This document shows positions 1 to 7,011 of a stretch of DNA of 54,434 nt, in pieces. The stretch spans positions 1 through 54,434 of the forward strand of contig PLOH01000064.1 of NCBI GenBank assembly GCA_003142955.1, written 5' to 3'. The DNA is from Opitutia bacterium. GTDB lineage: Bacteria > Verrucomicrobiota > Verrucomicrobiia > Opitutales > Opitutaceae. The notes beneath the pieces were generated by a model. It did not search any database, was not told the origin of the DNA, and saw only the letters and a program-made list of their open reading frames with translations. Position 1 is the first letter of the stretch; the number at the start of each line of letters is the position of its first letter. Made by a program: the position numbers and the translations under genes.

Positions 1-73
1 GTTCGGCGGAATCCAAATTCAGAAGTGCTGACATCGGCGTTCCGTCCGTCCGGATGCCAGAACGTCGTGGCCG

Positions 74-2629
74 TCATGTCCTGGATGTTGCGCTCTCCCG
101 CGCAACCACCGTGTCGTATAGCCCGTAGTGTGTGAGCCCCTCATGGCTCTCGATGCCCGTGTAGCACAGCGAGCCATCCTCATAACGGCGGAAGGCGAAG
201 ACGGCCTGATTCATCTTCTCGGTGTTGAACACCTTAAGCCGCACGAGCAAATCAAAATCCTTTACCGTCAGACCGGTCACGGTGAGAAACAAATCGGTTT
301 CAATCTTGGTAATGACGTCCTGGAGCGTGTTCTCCCGGAAGTCGGTCAGATACATGAACGCCGGAATGCGCGTGGCGAACTTGATGAGCTTCTCCTGCAC
401 CATCTTCCGCTTGGACTTGTATTCCTTCTCCTCGTCCGTGAGTTGCTTTTTCTCTTTTGCCGACAAGTCCTTCTCCTTCGCCTTGTTTTTGAGGTCTTTG
501 ACCTTCTCGCTCTTGTTGATGATGGTTTCGATGATGTTGTCGCCGAGCGAGCGCCAGCCTTCGATGCGCTCCACGGCGGCCATCGCCTCAGGGTTGTCGA
601 GGACACGGCGCAGGGTGTCGTTATCCACGTTCACCAGCATGGCCGATTCCCACTTGCGCGCGAGCAGCGTGGCCGAGGTTCCGGCCATCGCGATGTCGAG
701 GATACCGCCCGCATCAATCTGCGTCATGTTCGCGCCGTCGTAGGCCAGCACCGGCAGGAACGATACGAGGTCCTTGACGGCGATCTCGGGATTCGACTCG
801 CCGGGCGAAAGACCGATCCCGTATTCGGAAAGCTGCCGCAACGCGCGCGTGGGCGCGAAGTCGAACACGAAGCAGACCGGCTTGAAGATTTCATCCTCGT
901 TCGGGTCGTCGCCGTTGGGGTTCTTGATGGACCACGGCGATTGCACGCGAAACGCCGCCTGAAAATAGGTCTCCGGCGACTTGAGATTGCGGAGCATCAG
1001 GATGGATGACCACTGCGGCACGGTGATGCCGGTGGTGAGCTTGCCGCAGGAGAGCGTGATGGTCTTGGTGTCGAAGCCGCTGCCGATGGCCTTGCGCACG
1101 GGCGGAAGCGCGTCCAATCCGATGCCTGCCGAAAAGCCAGCGGCGACGAGCGCATCGTAGTCATGCCAGAAAACATTTTGCTTTTCGGCCAGCAGATTCG
1201 CCATCGCGTGACAGGCCGCGACGTTGGGCAGAAACCAGAACGAATGCTGGAGATACGGCAGCAGGCGCACGTCCGAATACGGGAACGGCGGGCGCGTGCC
1301 GGTCTTGAGCTGCTCCACCGCCTTCGGCGCATAGCCGCCACGAATGATGTCCAGCCACTTCTGCACGTCGCTCTTGTGTTTGAACTGGGCCAACACGCCC
1401 GTGCCCGATGCCTCGAAAAATGCGTTGAGATCGAACTCGTCGAACTCCCCGGCGCTTGCGATAGCCACCAGTTCTTCCGGCATCTGATAGGTGAACAGCC
1501 GCATCTGCGGCAACGCGCCGTAGGGGTTCCACTTGCCGGGGTTCTTCAACGCGAACTCTTCCTTGGCGCGCTGTTCGTCGGTGTAAGTCCAATTGAAAAT
1601 CTGTTCCTCGATGAACTCGCCCGTGGCCAGCGCCTTGAACGGCGTGCCAGAGAGATACAGGTAAGCCTTGGTGGTGATTGGCAGGAACTCGGTCTCTTTC
1701 TCCGAGAGTTCGCTGAGGTCCTCGTTCACGTCTGCCAAGTCGGCGGCGAATTTGAGTTCTTTCTTGGCGACCGCCTCTTCCTCGCCCTCGAACAATTCCT
1801 TGGCCGTGTCGCGCCACGCGCCGAAGTGGTATTCGTCAAACACGACCAAATCCCAGTTCACTTTATGAAGCCACGTGTTCTTCGGCTTGATGTTCCCCAC
1901 GTCGTCGCGGCCCAGCAAATCCTGGAAGGAGCCGAAATAGACGAGTGGCTGCTTGGCGGAGACGCGCGTCGGATCGCAGTCGGAATTGCGGGAGAGGTAT
2001 TGCCAGCCGTCGAAATCCACGTGGGATTCGAGGTCCGTCTGCCACGCATCCTCCACCGCGGGTTTGAAAGTGACCACGAGCACCCGCTTGGCCCCGAGTT
2101 TCCGGGCAAGCTGATAGCTGGTGAAGGTCTTGCCAAAGCGCATCTTCGCATTCCAAAGGAAGCGTGGGACGGCGTGCATATCTTCCTTCCAGATGGAATG
2201 GAAGTAAGCGTGCGTTTTCTCCACCGCAGCGCGCTGCTCGGCGCGCATCCCGAACGTCTCCGAGTGTTTGCCGGTGAACCGCAGCCCGGTGCGCCGCTCA
2301 GTAAGAACGGTCTTCACGTCCTTGAGCGTGCAGCGCATCCATTCCAATTCCGTTTTCGCGCAACCTTTCCTAGCGAGGGCGGCGCGCACCTCGTGATCCG
2401 TAAAGGTCGTCCCGTCGTCGCGCTCGGCGGACTCATCGAGAAAGATGGTGTAGTTCTTGATGTTGGCGGTCTTGAGCTGCTCGGAGACGCGCTGCTTCAC
2501 GTCGCGCGTGGTCTGGCCCACCTTTAGCAGACCCGCGTGCTCCTTGTCCGCGATGGAATAGGCGTAGATGCGCGGACGGGCCTCCGGCTTGGGCGTAAGG
2601 ATTTCCTCGATGGTAGGCTTACGCATCAT
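74..2629 (-). CDS. GIY-YIG-like / SF2 helicase fusion, restriction-type protein
   Basis: Predicted ATP-dependent restriction or defence protein of 851 residues. The first ~115 residues resemble a T5orf172/GIY-YIG nuclease-like domain (IYAYS at 21-25, LLKVGQT at 34-40, followed by an Arg-rich helix). After this comes a superfamily 2 helicase core: Walker A-like AKMRFGKT at 161-168, DEYH box at 265-268, SGTPF motif III near 330, and a motif VI-like QAAFRVQSPW near residue 560. The last ~150 residues are charged and helical, with a Lys/Glu-rich coiled-coil stretch. It is the last gene of a three-gene minus-strand operon and overlaps the preceding methylase gene by 11 bases, which suggests translational coupling. 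Domain calls rest on visible motifs. The joint role with the methylases in restriction-modification is inferred, and whether the GIY-YIG-like domain cuts DNA cannot be told from sequence alone. Confidence 0.8.
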   Translation of the reverse strand: MMRKPTIEEILTPKPEARPRIYAYSIADKEHAGLLKVGQTTRDVKQRVSEQLKTANIKNYTIFLDESAERDDGTTFTDHEVRAALARKGCAKTELEWMRCTLKDVKTVLTERRTGLRFTGKHSETFGMRAEQRAAVEKTHAYFHSIWKEDMHAVPRFLWNAKMRFGKTFTSYQLARKLGAKRVLVVTFKPAVEDAWQTDLESHVDFDGWQYLSRNSDCDPTRVSAKQPLVYFGSFQDLLGRDDVGNIKPKNTWLHKVNWDLVVFDEYHFGAWRDTAKELFEGEEEAVAKKELKFAADLADVNEDLSELSEKETEFLPITTKAYLYLSGTPFKALATGEFIEEQIFNWTYTDEQRAKEEFALKNPGKWNPYGALPQMRLFTYQMPEELVAIASAGEFDEFDLNAFFEASGTGVLAQFKHKSDVQKWLDIIRGGYAPKAVEQLKTGTRPPFPYSDVRLLPYLQHSFWFLPNVAACHAMANLLAEKQNVFWHDYDALVAAGFSAGIGLDALPPVRKAIGSGFDTKTITLSCGKLTTGITVPQWSSILMLRNLKSPETYFQAAFRVQSPWSIKNPNGDDPNEDEIFKPVCFVFDFAPTRALRQLSEYGIGLSPGESNPEIAVKDLVSFLPVLAYDGANMTQIDAGGILDIAMAGTSATLLARKWESAMLVNVDNDTLRRVLDNPEAMAAVERIEGWRSLGDNIIETIINKSEKVKDLKNKAKEKDLSAKEKKQLTDEEKEYKSKRKMVQEKLIKFATRIPAFMYLTDFRENTLQDVITKIETDLFLTVTGLTVKDFDLLVRLKVFNTEKMNQAVFAFRRYEDGSLCYTGIESHEGLTHYGLYDTVVARESATSRT

Positions 2630-4208
2630 CGCCGTTGTCGAGGTTCATCGGCCGGATCTGGGACTCGATGTATACCTGCTCATTTCGCATTATCCCATAC
2701 TTCGCGTAAAGAGCTTCATCCGTCCAAGTGCGGTCCCATGTCTGCTGAGGAACCCAGGAATATGTTGAGCGGAGTGCGTGCTGAGTGATTTTGCGAAGCG
2801 AAACTAGGAAACGAAAGAAACGAGTTCTGGTATAGCTCTGGAGACTAGCCGCCGCCTTTCTGCTCGTGAGCGGCCCTGCGACCAGATACGTCTGCGTGCA
2901 TACCGAGGCAGGTGGAGCCACGATAGAAGGACCAAGAACCAGCGCAGGGATTGCGCCACGCTCGCCGTAAGCCTCTGGGAGAAGCACCTTCCATGAATCA
3001 ACCAGATGCACATTCTTCCGGATGCCGGATTGAGCGGTGTGAACGACCACACGCTGTCCACGGTCTGTTAGGTAGAGGGCAACCGACCCGCGAAATGGTT
3101 TGTCCTTATATTCAGAAAAATTCGTGGCTAGGCCAAATGGTGTGTCTCCACTCACGAGGTCTCCCATCGAAGGCTCGCCCATGGTCTGAACTCTTTTCAG
3201 GATACTGACCGCACGCGTATCCCGCACGAAGATGTCGAATTCATCCAGCTTGCGAAGGGCCGCAGGCTGTTGTTCGTCTCCAAGCGCAAGAGTATATTCA
3301 CAGGCGCCTTGATGATTCTTGTCCCACAAAAAGTAACCGACGCCACCCTCGAAATCGACACCAGGGAATGCCGTTGACATCTTCGTGTAGTCCACAAGGT
3401 GGCTGATGTGCTTGCCCGTAAGCATGTTTTTTCGGAACTCGTCCATACCACGGCCACCTGCCAGCCACCTTGATGGGATCACCATGCTCAGGAAGCGTGG
3501 GTCCAGATTCAGTGCCTGCTCTACGAAGAGATGGTAGATCGAGGAGTCACTCGAACCACCTGCACCACCAGTCATTTGATACGGCGGATTTCCGATAATT
3601 ACGTCGAATTGCATGTTGCCTTCAAATATCTCGGCCAGCCGAGTCTTGATTTTGTCTGTGTGTATGAACGCGTAGGCGTGGGTTTCGAGTCCATCGTTGC
3701 GGTCAAAGATTCCTTGCGGCGCACCGCAGTAGCGACACCTGCCTTCCTCCCACGAATGCTTCGAGCTCTTGAACCAAATGTTTCCATCGTCGCTCGCGAA
3801 GGATTTGGCGATGGAGTGCTTGCCCGTGGCGTGTTTTGAGCAATACACGCTCCGGCGCGCGAGCAGGCTCGTGATCTGCGTGATGCCGATGCCGAACACC
3901 TGCTTCGTTAGGATGTGATTCACACGCTTTTCCAGTTCCGGAATCTCCTGCTCCAGCCCCTTGTTCAGTCGGCTAGTGATCTCGCGGAGGAACACGCCGG
4001 ATTTCGTGCAGGGGTCTAGGAACTTCACCTTCCTGTCGGCCCAGATGTTTGCGTCGCCATTGTTGGCGGCCCACGCTTCGGCCAGCGTGTCCAGCATCCG
4101 GTTGGCAAACTCTGGCGGGGTGAACACCTCGTCGTTGGAGAGGTTCGCGATGCACGTCAGCACGTCCGGGTTGCGGCTGCGCAAGGCAAAGCTGGCTTGG
4201 GTGCTCAT
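2619..4208 (-). CDS. Eco57I-like N6-adenine DNA methyltransferase
   Basis: A 529-residue amino-methyltransferase-type protein. Visible motifs in order: motif X (DEVFTPPEFANRMLD, 26-40), a SAM-binding motif I variant (DPCTKSGVF, 65-73) and the catalytic motif IV NPPY at 207-210 preceded by FDVIIG. Between I and IV lies a Cys/His-containing insert (YCSKH, CRYCG) that could bind zinc. The C-terminal half lacks obvious motifs and may hold target recognition. Motif order X-I-IV is that of Eco57I/type IIG and type I M-type N6-adenine methylases. Its start overlaps the stop of the upstream methylase-like gene by 4 bases (ATGA), and its end overlaps the helicase fusion gene. It probably protects host DNA or marks self for the neighbouring helicase/nuclease. 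The target sequence cannot be predicted. Confidence 0.85.
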   Translation of the reverse strand: MSTQASFALRSRNPDVLTCIANLSNDEVFTPPEFANRMLDTLAEAWAANNGDANIWADRKVKFLDPCTKSGVFLREITSRLNKGLEQEIPELEKRVNHILTKQVFGIGITQITSLLARRSVYCSKHATGKHSIAKSFASDDGNIWFKSSKHSWEEGRCRYCGAPQGIFDRNDGLETHAYAFIHTDKIKTRLAEIFEGNMQFDVIIGNPPYQMTGGAGGSSDSSIYHLFVEQALNLDPRFLSMVIPSRWLAGGRGMDEFRKNMLTGKHISHLVDYTKMSTAFPGVDFEGGVGYFLWDKNHQGACEYTLALGDEQQPAALRKLDEFDIFVRDTRAVSILKRVQTMGEPSMGDLVSGDTPFGLATNFSEYKDKPFRGSVALYLTDRGQRVVVHTAQSGIRKNVHLVDSWKVLLPEAYGERGAIPALVLGPSIVAPPASVCTQTYLVAGPLTSRKAAASLQSYTRTRFFRFLVSLRKITQHALRSTYSWVPQQTWDRTWTDEALYAKYGIMRNEQVYIESQIRPMNLDNGDDA

Positions 4209-4948
4209 ACGATCACCTCCGGCGCAATGGCAACTAATTCACCCACCGTCATCGGCGAGTAGGTCTTGGTCGGCTTGAAGATCTCGTGCTTGCCGTTTTG
4301 GGCGAAGAGCGATCCGTCGGAGCTGAAAATGGTGAGGTTGTCCAAGCGGAAGTCACGCCGCTGGAACCTGCCCTTACCCAGATAGCCCCACTCGGCGAAG
4401 CTGATCGGCAGGGCGTCATGGGCGCGCATCGTCAGGGCATCGCCGTGGACGAGGTTTTGCGAAAGCACGTAGAACGCGGCGCGATACAGGTCGTCCGACG
4501 GATCGAGATTCAGATACTCGGCGAAGATCTCCAGCAGGTTGGCGCGGCAAGCGGCAATGTTGTCCGGTAACAGTTCGATGCCGTAAATGCACATCAACCC
4601 GAGCAGCGCGTAGTGCCGTCGCTCAAAATCGGACTTACCATATTTGAGTTCCACGGCGGCGAGCTTGCGCCGGAGAATCTGAACGAGGAAGTTGCCATTG
4701 CCACACGCCGGCTCCAGAAAGCGCGAGTCAATCCGCTCAGTCTCGCCCTTCACGAGATCGAGTATGGCCTCAACCATCCACGCGGGGGTGAAGACCTCCC
4801 CGTGGTCGGCGACGCGCTGCCTAGATTTGACGAGAGGCATGGGAGTGATTGCAGCCAAGGGAAGAGAGAGTGCGGAGAATAACCCGCCTTGCACCACATT
4901 TTTGTTGCCGCTCAACCTATCTAGCGGGTCAATTTCCGTCTCAGTAAC
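4205..4948 (-). CDS. DNA methylase-like protein, no NPPY motif, start codon uncertain
   Basis: First gene of the defence operon. It shows motif X (EVFTPAWMVEAILDL) and a clear SAM-binding motif I (FLEPACGNGNFLVQ), with a later LVHGDAL motif. No [DNS]PP[YFW] catalytic motif is present, so it may be a partner or degenerate subunit of the complete methylase encoded next (4-base overlap). The start is odd. A good Shine-Dalgarno (GGGAGG, 4954-4959) lies 5 bases before a GTT codon at 4946-4948, exactly where I would place the start, but GTT is not a start codon. The first canonical in-frame alternatives downstream are TTG at 4915 and GTG at 4897. The frame stays open upstream to a GTG at 5146, but that extension is low-complexity and looks non-coding. 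The boundary given is the one implied by the Shine-Dalgarno. Confidence 0.7.
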   Translation of the reverse strand, partial: VTETEIDPLDRLSGNKNVVQGGLFSALSLPLAAITPMPLVKSRQRVADHGEVFTPAWMVEAILDLVKGETERIDSRFLEPACGNGNFLVQILRRKLAAVELKYGKSDFERRHYALLGLMCIYGIELLPDNIAACRANLLEIFAEYLNLDPSDDLYRAAFYVLSQNLVHGDALTMRAHDALPISFAEWGYLGKGRFQRRDFRLDNLTIFSSDGSLFAQNGKHEIFKPTKTYSPMTVGELVAIAPEVIV

Positions 4949-4965
4949 CCGTGCCTCCCTTTTTG

Positions 4966-4990
4966 CGCCTACGGCCCCTCGCTGCTGCGA
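4966..4990. repeat. 25-bp direct repeat, copy 1
   Basis: The segment that begins CGCCTACGGCCCC and ends TGCTGCGA is identical to 5343-5367. Both copies are preceded by a T run (TTTTTG and TTTTTT). It lies immediately upstream of the Shine-Dalgarno of the methylase-like gene. Confidence 0.85.
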
Positions 4991-5342
4991 AAGGCCCCCG
5001 ATTCCGCGCAGCCTACCGCACCGACTCCCGATGTTCCCCGTTCGCTTCGCCAAGCCTTCGCTTCCGGCTCGACCGGGAGACGGTGCGGAATCATGAGGTC
5101 TTGAAGACGATCGGGTGACGGCTCCGCGCAACCCCTCCGCCGGCACCCGATCGCCTCCGCTTCGGTCCGCAATGGTCCCACGTCTGTTTCGCGGTGTTTG
5201 CTCACTTTTTCACCACCCACACGGGACGCCTGCGCTGCTCGGTCCGCCGGGCGCTCTCGTGTTGCCGCTCGCAGCCATCGCGCGCAACGCTCGTTCGCTC
5301 CGCCGTCCCGGCGCTGCTCGCCGCCCCGTTCGCCCCTTTTTT

Positions 5343-5367
5343 CGCCTACGGCCCCTCGCTGCTGCGA
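5343..5367. repeat. 25-bp direct repeat, copy 2
   Basis: Exact second copy of 4966-4990 in the same orientation, 352 bases between copies. Recombination between the copies would delete most of the gene-free stretch. Confidence 0.85.
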
Positions 5368-5381
5368 GCTGCCGCCCAGTT

Positions 5382-5404
5382 GCGCACGGCCTAGCCCCGT
5401 GCGC
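5382..5404. other. Perfect hairpin downstream of zot
   Basis: GCGCACGG and CCGTGCGC form an 8-bp stem with a 7-base loop. It lies just past the 3' end of the last phage gene, with no T tract on the minus-strand side. It is a candidate structural element (origin, packaging signal or terminator), and nothing in the sequence decides between these. Confidence 0.4.
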
Positions 5405-5431
5405 TCAATCATCCAATACCGCCCGACCAGG

Positions 5432-6856
5432 TCACCAGGTCGAATCGAAGCTAATTGGCTCCCCTAGCTTCGGAGGATGGCGCAGTTTCTCCACCCCGTT
5501 CCGATCCGGCGACAAGTAAACCGAATTCGGTTCCTCCGTCGTCTCCGACACCGTTGCCGGACTCTCAACCGCTTTAGCAGGCTCCTGGACCTTTACCACC
5601 GTCCGCACCGGTTCGAAGAAATGCAGCCGTGTCCCGTCCTTGAGGTCGACGAAATTGCGCCGAACCGCCGCAAGCGCCGCATGCGTCTGTTCCTTCGCTC
5701 CAGGCACCCGGATGCCATCTTGCTCCGTCAACGTGGAGCCGTCCGAGAGCAAGACATTCACGCTGCCGCGCCTCATCACCACGCCCCGGACATAAAGCGC
5801 CGGAACTTCGCCGGTCCGCTTCACCAGCAACCCGTCGGTGATTTCGGAATCGGATTGCTTCGAAGGGTTGGGGGTCGCGCCGGCAGCACCCCTTTCCCGT
5901 CGCTCAGGGGCGGTTGTCTTGGACATCGAGGCTTGCGAACCGATGGCGGCGCCAGCGGCGTCCTTCCCAGTTGTGGGAATGGTCGCGCTCCCCTTCGACT
6001 CCGGAACCGCGGTTTTCTCCGGAACCGGACCCGCCACGACCGCGCCCAGGCCATGCCTAAGCAGTTTCGGCACGTATCCAGCGAGCAACCACAAGCCGAC
6101 GAATCCGACCGCAATCGCCCCGTAGATCACCCAGAACGGCAGCCCTTTGACTTTGTGGCCACCGTCCCCGGCCGCACGGTCGCAAATGCCTACGCCCGCT
6201 TGCGTACTGTAGCACGCCGCAATCCCGGCCACGTCCAGCTTGAACTTGTTCACCTGCGCAGCCTGCGCATTCTTGCCCGGCTCGCGATAATAGACCGTTT
6301 CCTCGAACCCATCGCCGGCCCGAAACTTGCCCCATTTTTCCATCCGATAATTACGGATGAAACGGTATTCCTGCGCGAGCTCCCGGAACTGCACTTCCAC
6401 CGAGCCGAGCCGCTGGGCTACTCCGATGATATCATCATGCAATTTGCCATGCTGCGAGAAATACCAGACCGCTTCGCCGGTCACCTTTTGCCACCAGCGC
6501 GAGTTAAACGTCAAGTGCAGCTCGTCGAGAGCGTAGAAGGTCCCGCCCTGGAGGCGTTCGTCAGTGTAATACGGCTCGAGATTCACCGGCGCGCCGTTCG
6601 TGGTGCATTCCGACAGGACGACACCATAGCCACGATAACGCCAAAACCGTTGCACCTGGTCCGCATCGAGCACCGTCACCCGGTCAAAGACATTCGCCCG
6701 ACAGCCCCGGCCGTGAAGGTATTCCTGCAGCTCGTCCAGTTTCAGCGCCAGGTTCGTCACCACCGGCCGGTTCCCGTGCTCGAGCTCTTCGGCCAGGAGT
6801 TGCACCGCGCGCAGACTTTTCCCGCCGCGCGGCTTGCCCGTGATCATGAAAATCAT
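5432..6856 (-). CDS. Zot-family phage assembly ATPase (pI-like)
   Basis: Zonular occludens toxin-like protein, the inner-membrane ATPase that drives filamentous phage assembly and extrusion. 474 residues. Walker A is GKPRGGKS at 7-14, the Walker B region is FYALDELH at 107-114, and a single membrane segment spans about 240-262 (FWVIYGAIAVGF...). The ~210-residue periplasmic tail begins with low-complexity Ala/Pro/Thr-rich sequence. N-terminal ATPase, one membrane span and an external tail are the family's usual layout. Its start overlaps the stop of the upstream small membrane gene by 4 bases (ATGA). It is the last recognisable phage gene. The family name does not imply toxin activity here. 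Confidence 0.9.
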   Translation of the reverse strand: MIFMITGKPRGGKSLRAVQLLAEELEHGNRPVVTNLALKLDELQEYLHGRGCRANVFDRVTVLDADQVQRFWRYRGYGVVLSECTTNGAPVNLEPYYTDERLQGGTFYALDELHLTFNSRWWQKVTGEAVWYFSQHGKLHDDIIGVAQRLGSVEVQFRELAQEYRFIRNYRMEKWGKFRAGDGFEETVYYREPGKNAQAAQVNKFKLDVAGIAACYSTQAGVGICDRAAGDGGHKVKGLPFWVIYGAIAVGFVGLWLLAGYVPKLLRHGLGAVVAGPVPEKTAVPESKGSATIPTTGKDAAGAAIGSQASMSKTTAPERRERGAAGATPNPSKQSDSEITDGLLVKRTGEVPALYVRGVVMRRGSVNVLLSDGSTLTEQDGIRVPGAKEQTHAALAAVRRNFVDLKDGTRLHFFEPVRTVVKVQEPAKAVESPATVSETTEEPNSVYLSPDRNGVEKLRHPPKLGEPISFDSTW

Positions 6857-7011
6857 TCGTCACCCCCGCGCCTTAAACCAGCTATCCAGCGCACCAACTG
6901 ACCGAGGAAGAAGCACACGACCGCCAACATGAACCCGCAAACCCACCATTGGACTTGCCCGTCAAGCGTGTCTGCCATCTTCGACGGAAGGAAAAAAAGC
7001 ATCGAGTTCAT
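6853..7011 (-). CDS. Small phage membrane protein, pVI-like
   Basis: A 52-residue protein with one strong hydrophobic segment (WWVCGFMLAVVCFFLGQLV) followed by a basic tail (RWIAGLRRGGDE). I chose the ATG at 7011 rather than upstream in-frame starts because it overlaps the TGA of the pIII-like gene by 4 bases (ATGA), matching the coupling seen at the other junctions. Its own stop overlaps the zot start in the same way. Position between pIII and pI genes corresponds to gene VI of M13-type phages, a virion tip protein. Assignment is by size, topology and position, not by sequence identity. Confidence 0.65.
   Translation of the reverse strand: MNSMLFFLPSKMADTLDGQVQWWVCGFMLAVVCFFLGQLVRWIAGLRRGGDE

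Larger units (their letters stand above)
4949..5431. other. GC-rich gene-free stretch between the defence operon and Zot
   Basis: No convincing gene is present in 483 bases. Open frames exist on both strands but are Arg/Ser/Pro/Ala-rich without recognisable domains. The stretch contains a 25-bp exact direct repeat (4966-4990 and 5343-5367) and a perfect 8-bp-stem hairpin (5382-5404). It follows the last phage gene and precedes the first defence gene on the same strand, so a phage intergenic region, replication or packaging signals, or an element boundary could lie here. None of these is proven. Confidence 0.5.

Noticed and set aside
4949-5146. N-terminal extension of the methylase-like protein to GTG 5146
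   Set aside because: The added ~66 residues are low-complexity Arg/Gly/Ser and include one copy of the direct repeat. The conserved methylase sequence and a good Shine-Dalgarno begin near 4948.
5438-5460. Possible left att core (GGTCGAA match to the tRNA T-arm)
   Set aside because: Only seven bases match the tRNA 3' region and the flanks differ. Such a match is expected by chance.
5477-6901. Long open frame antisense to zot (474 codons)
   Set aside because: Composition is Arg/His/Pro-rich without domains, and the opposite strand has a complete Zot protein. It is a mirror frame in GC-rich DNA. The same holds for long antisense frames at 7362-8255, 1163-2527, 41157-42377 and 48167-49720.
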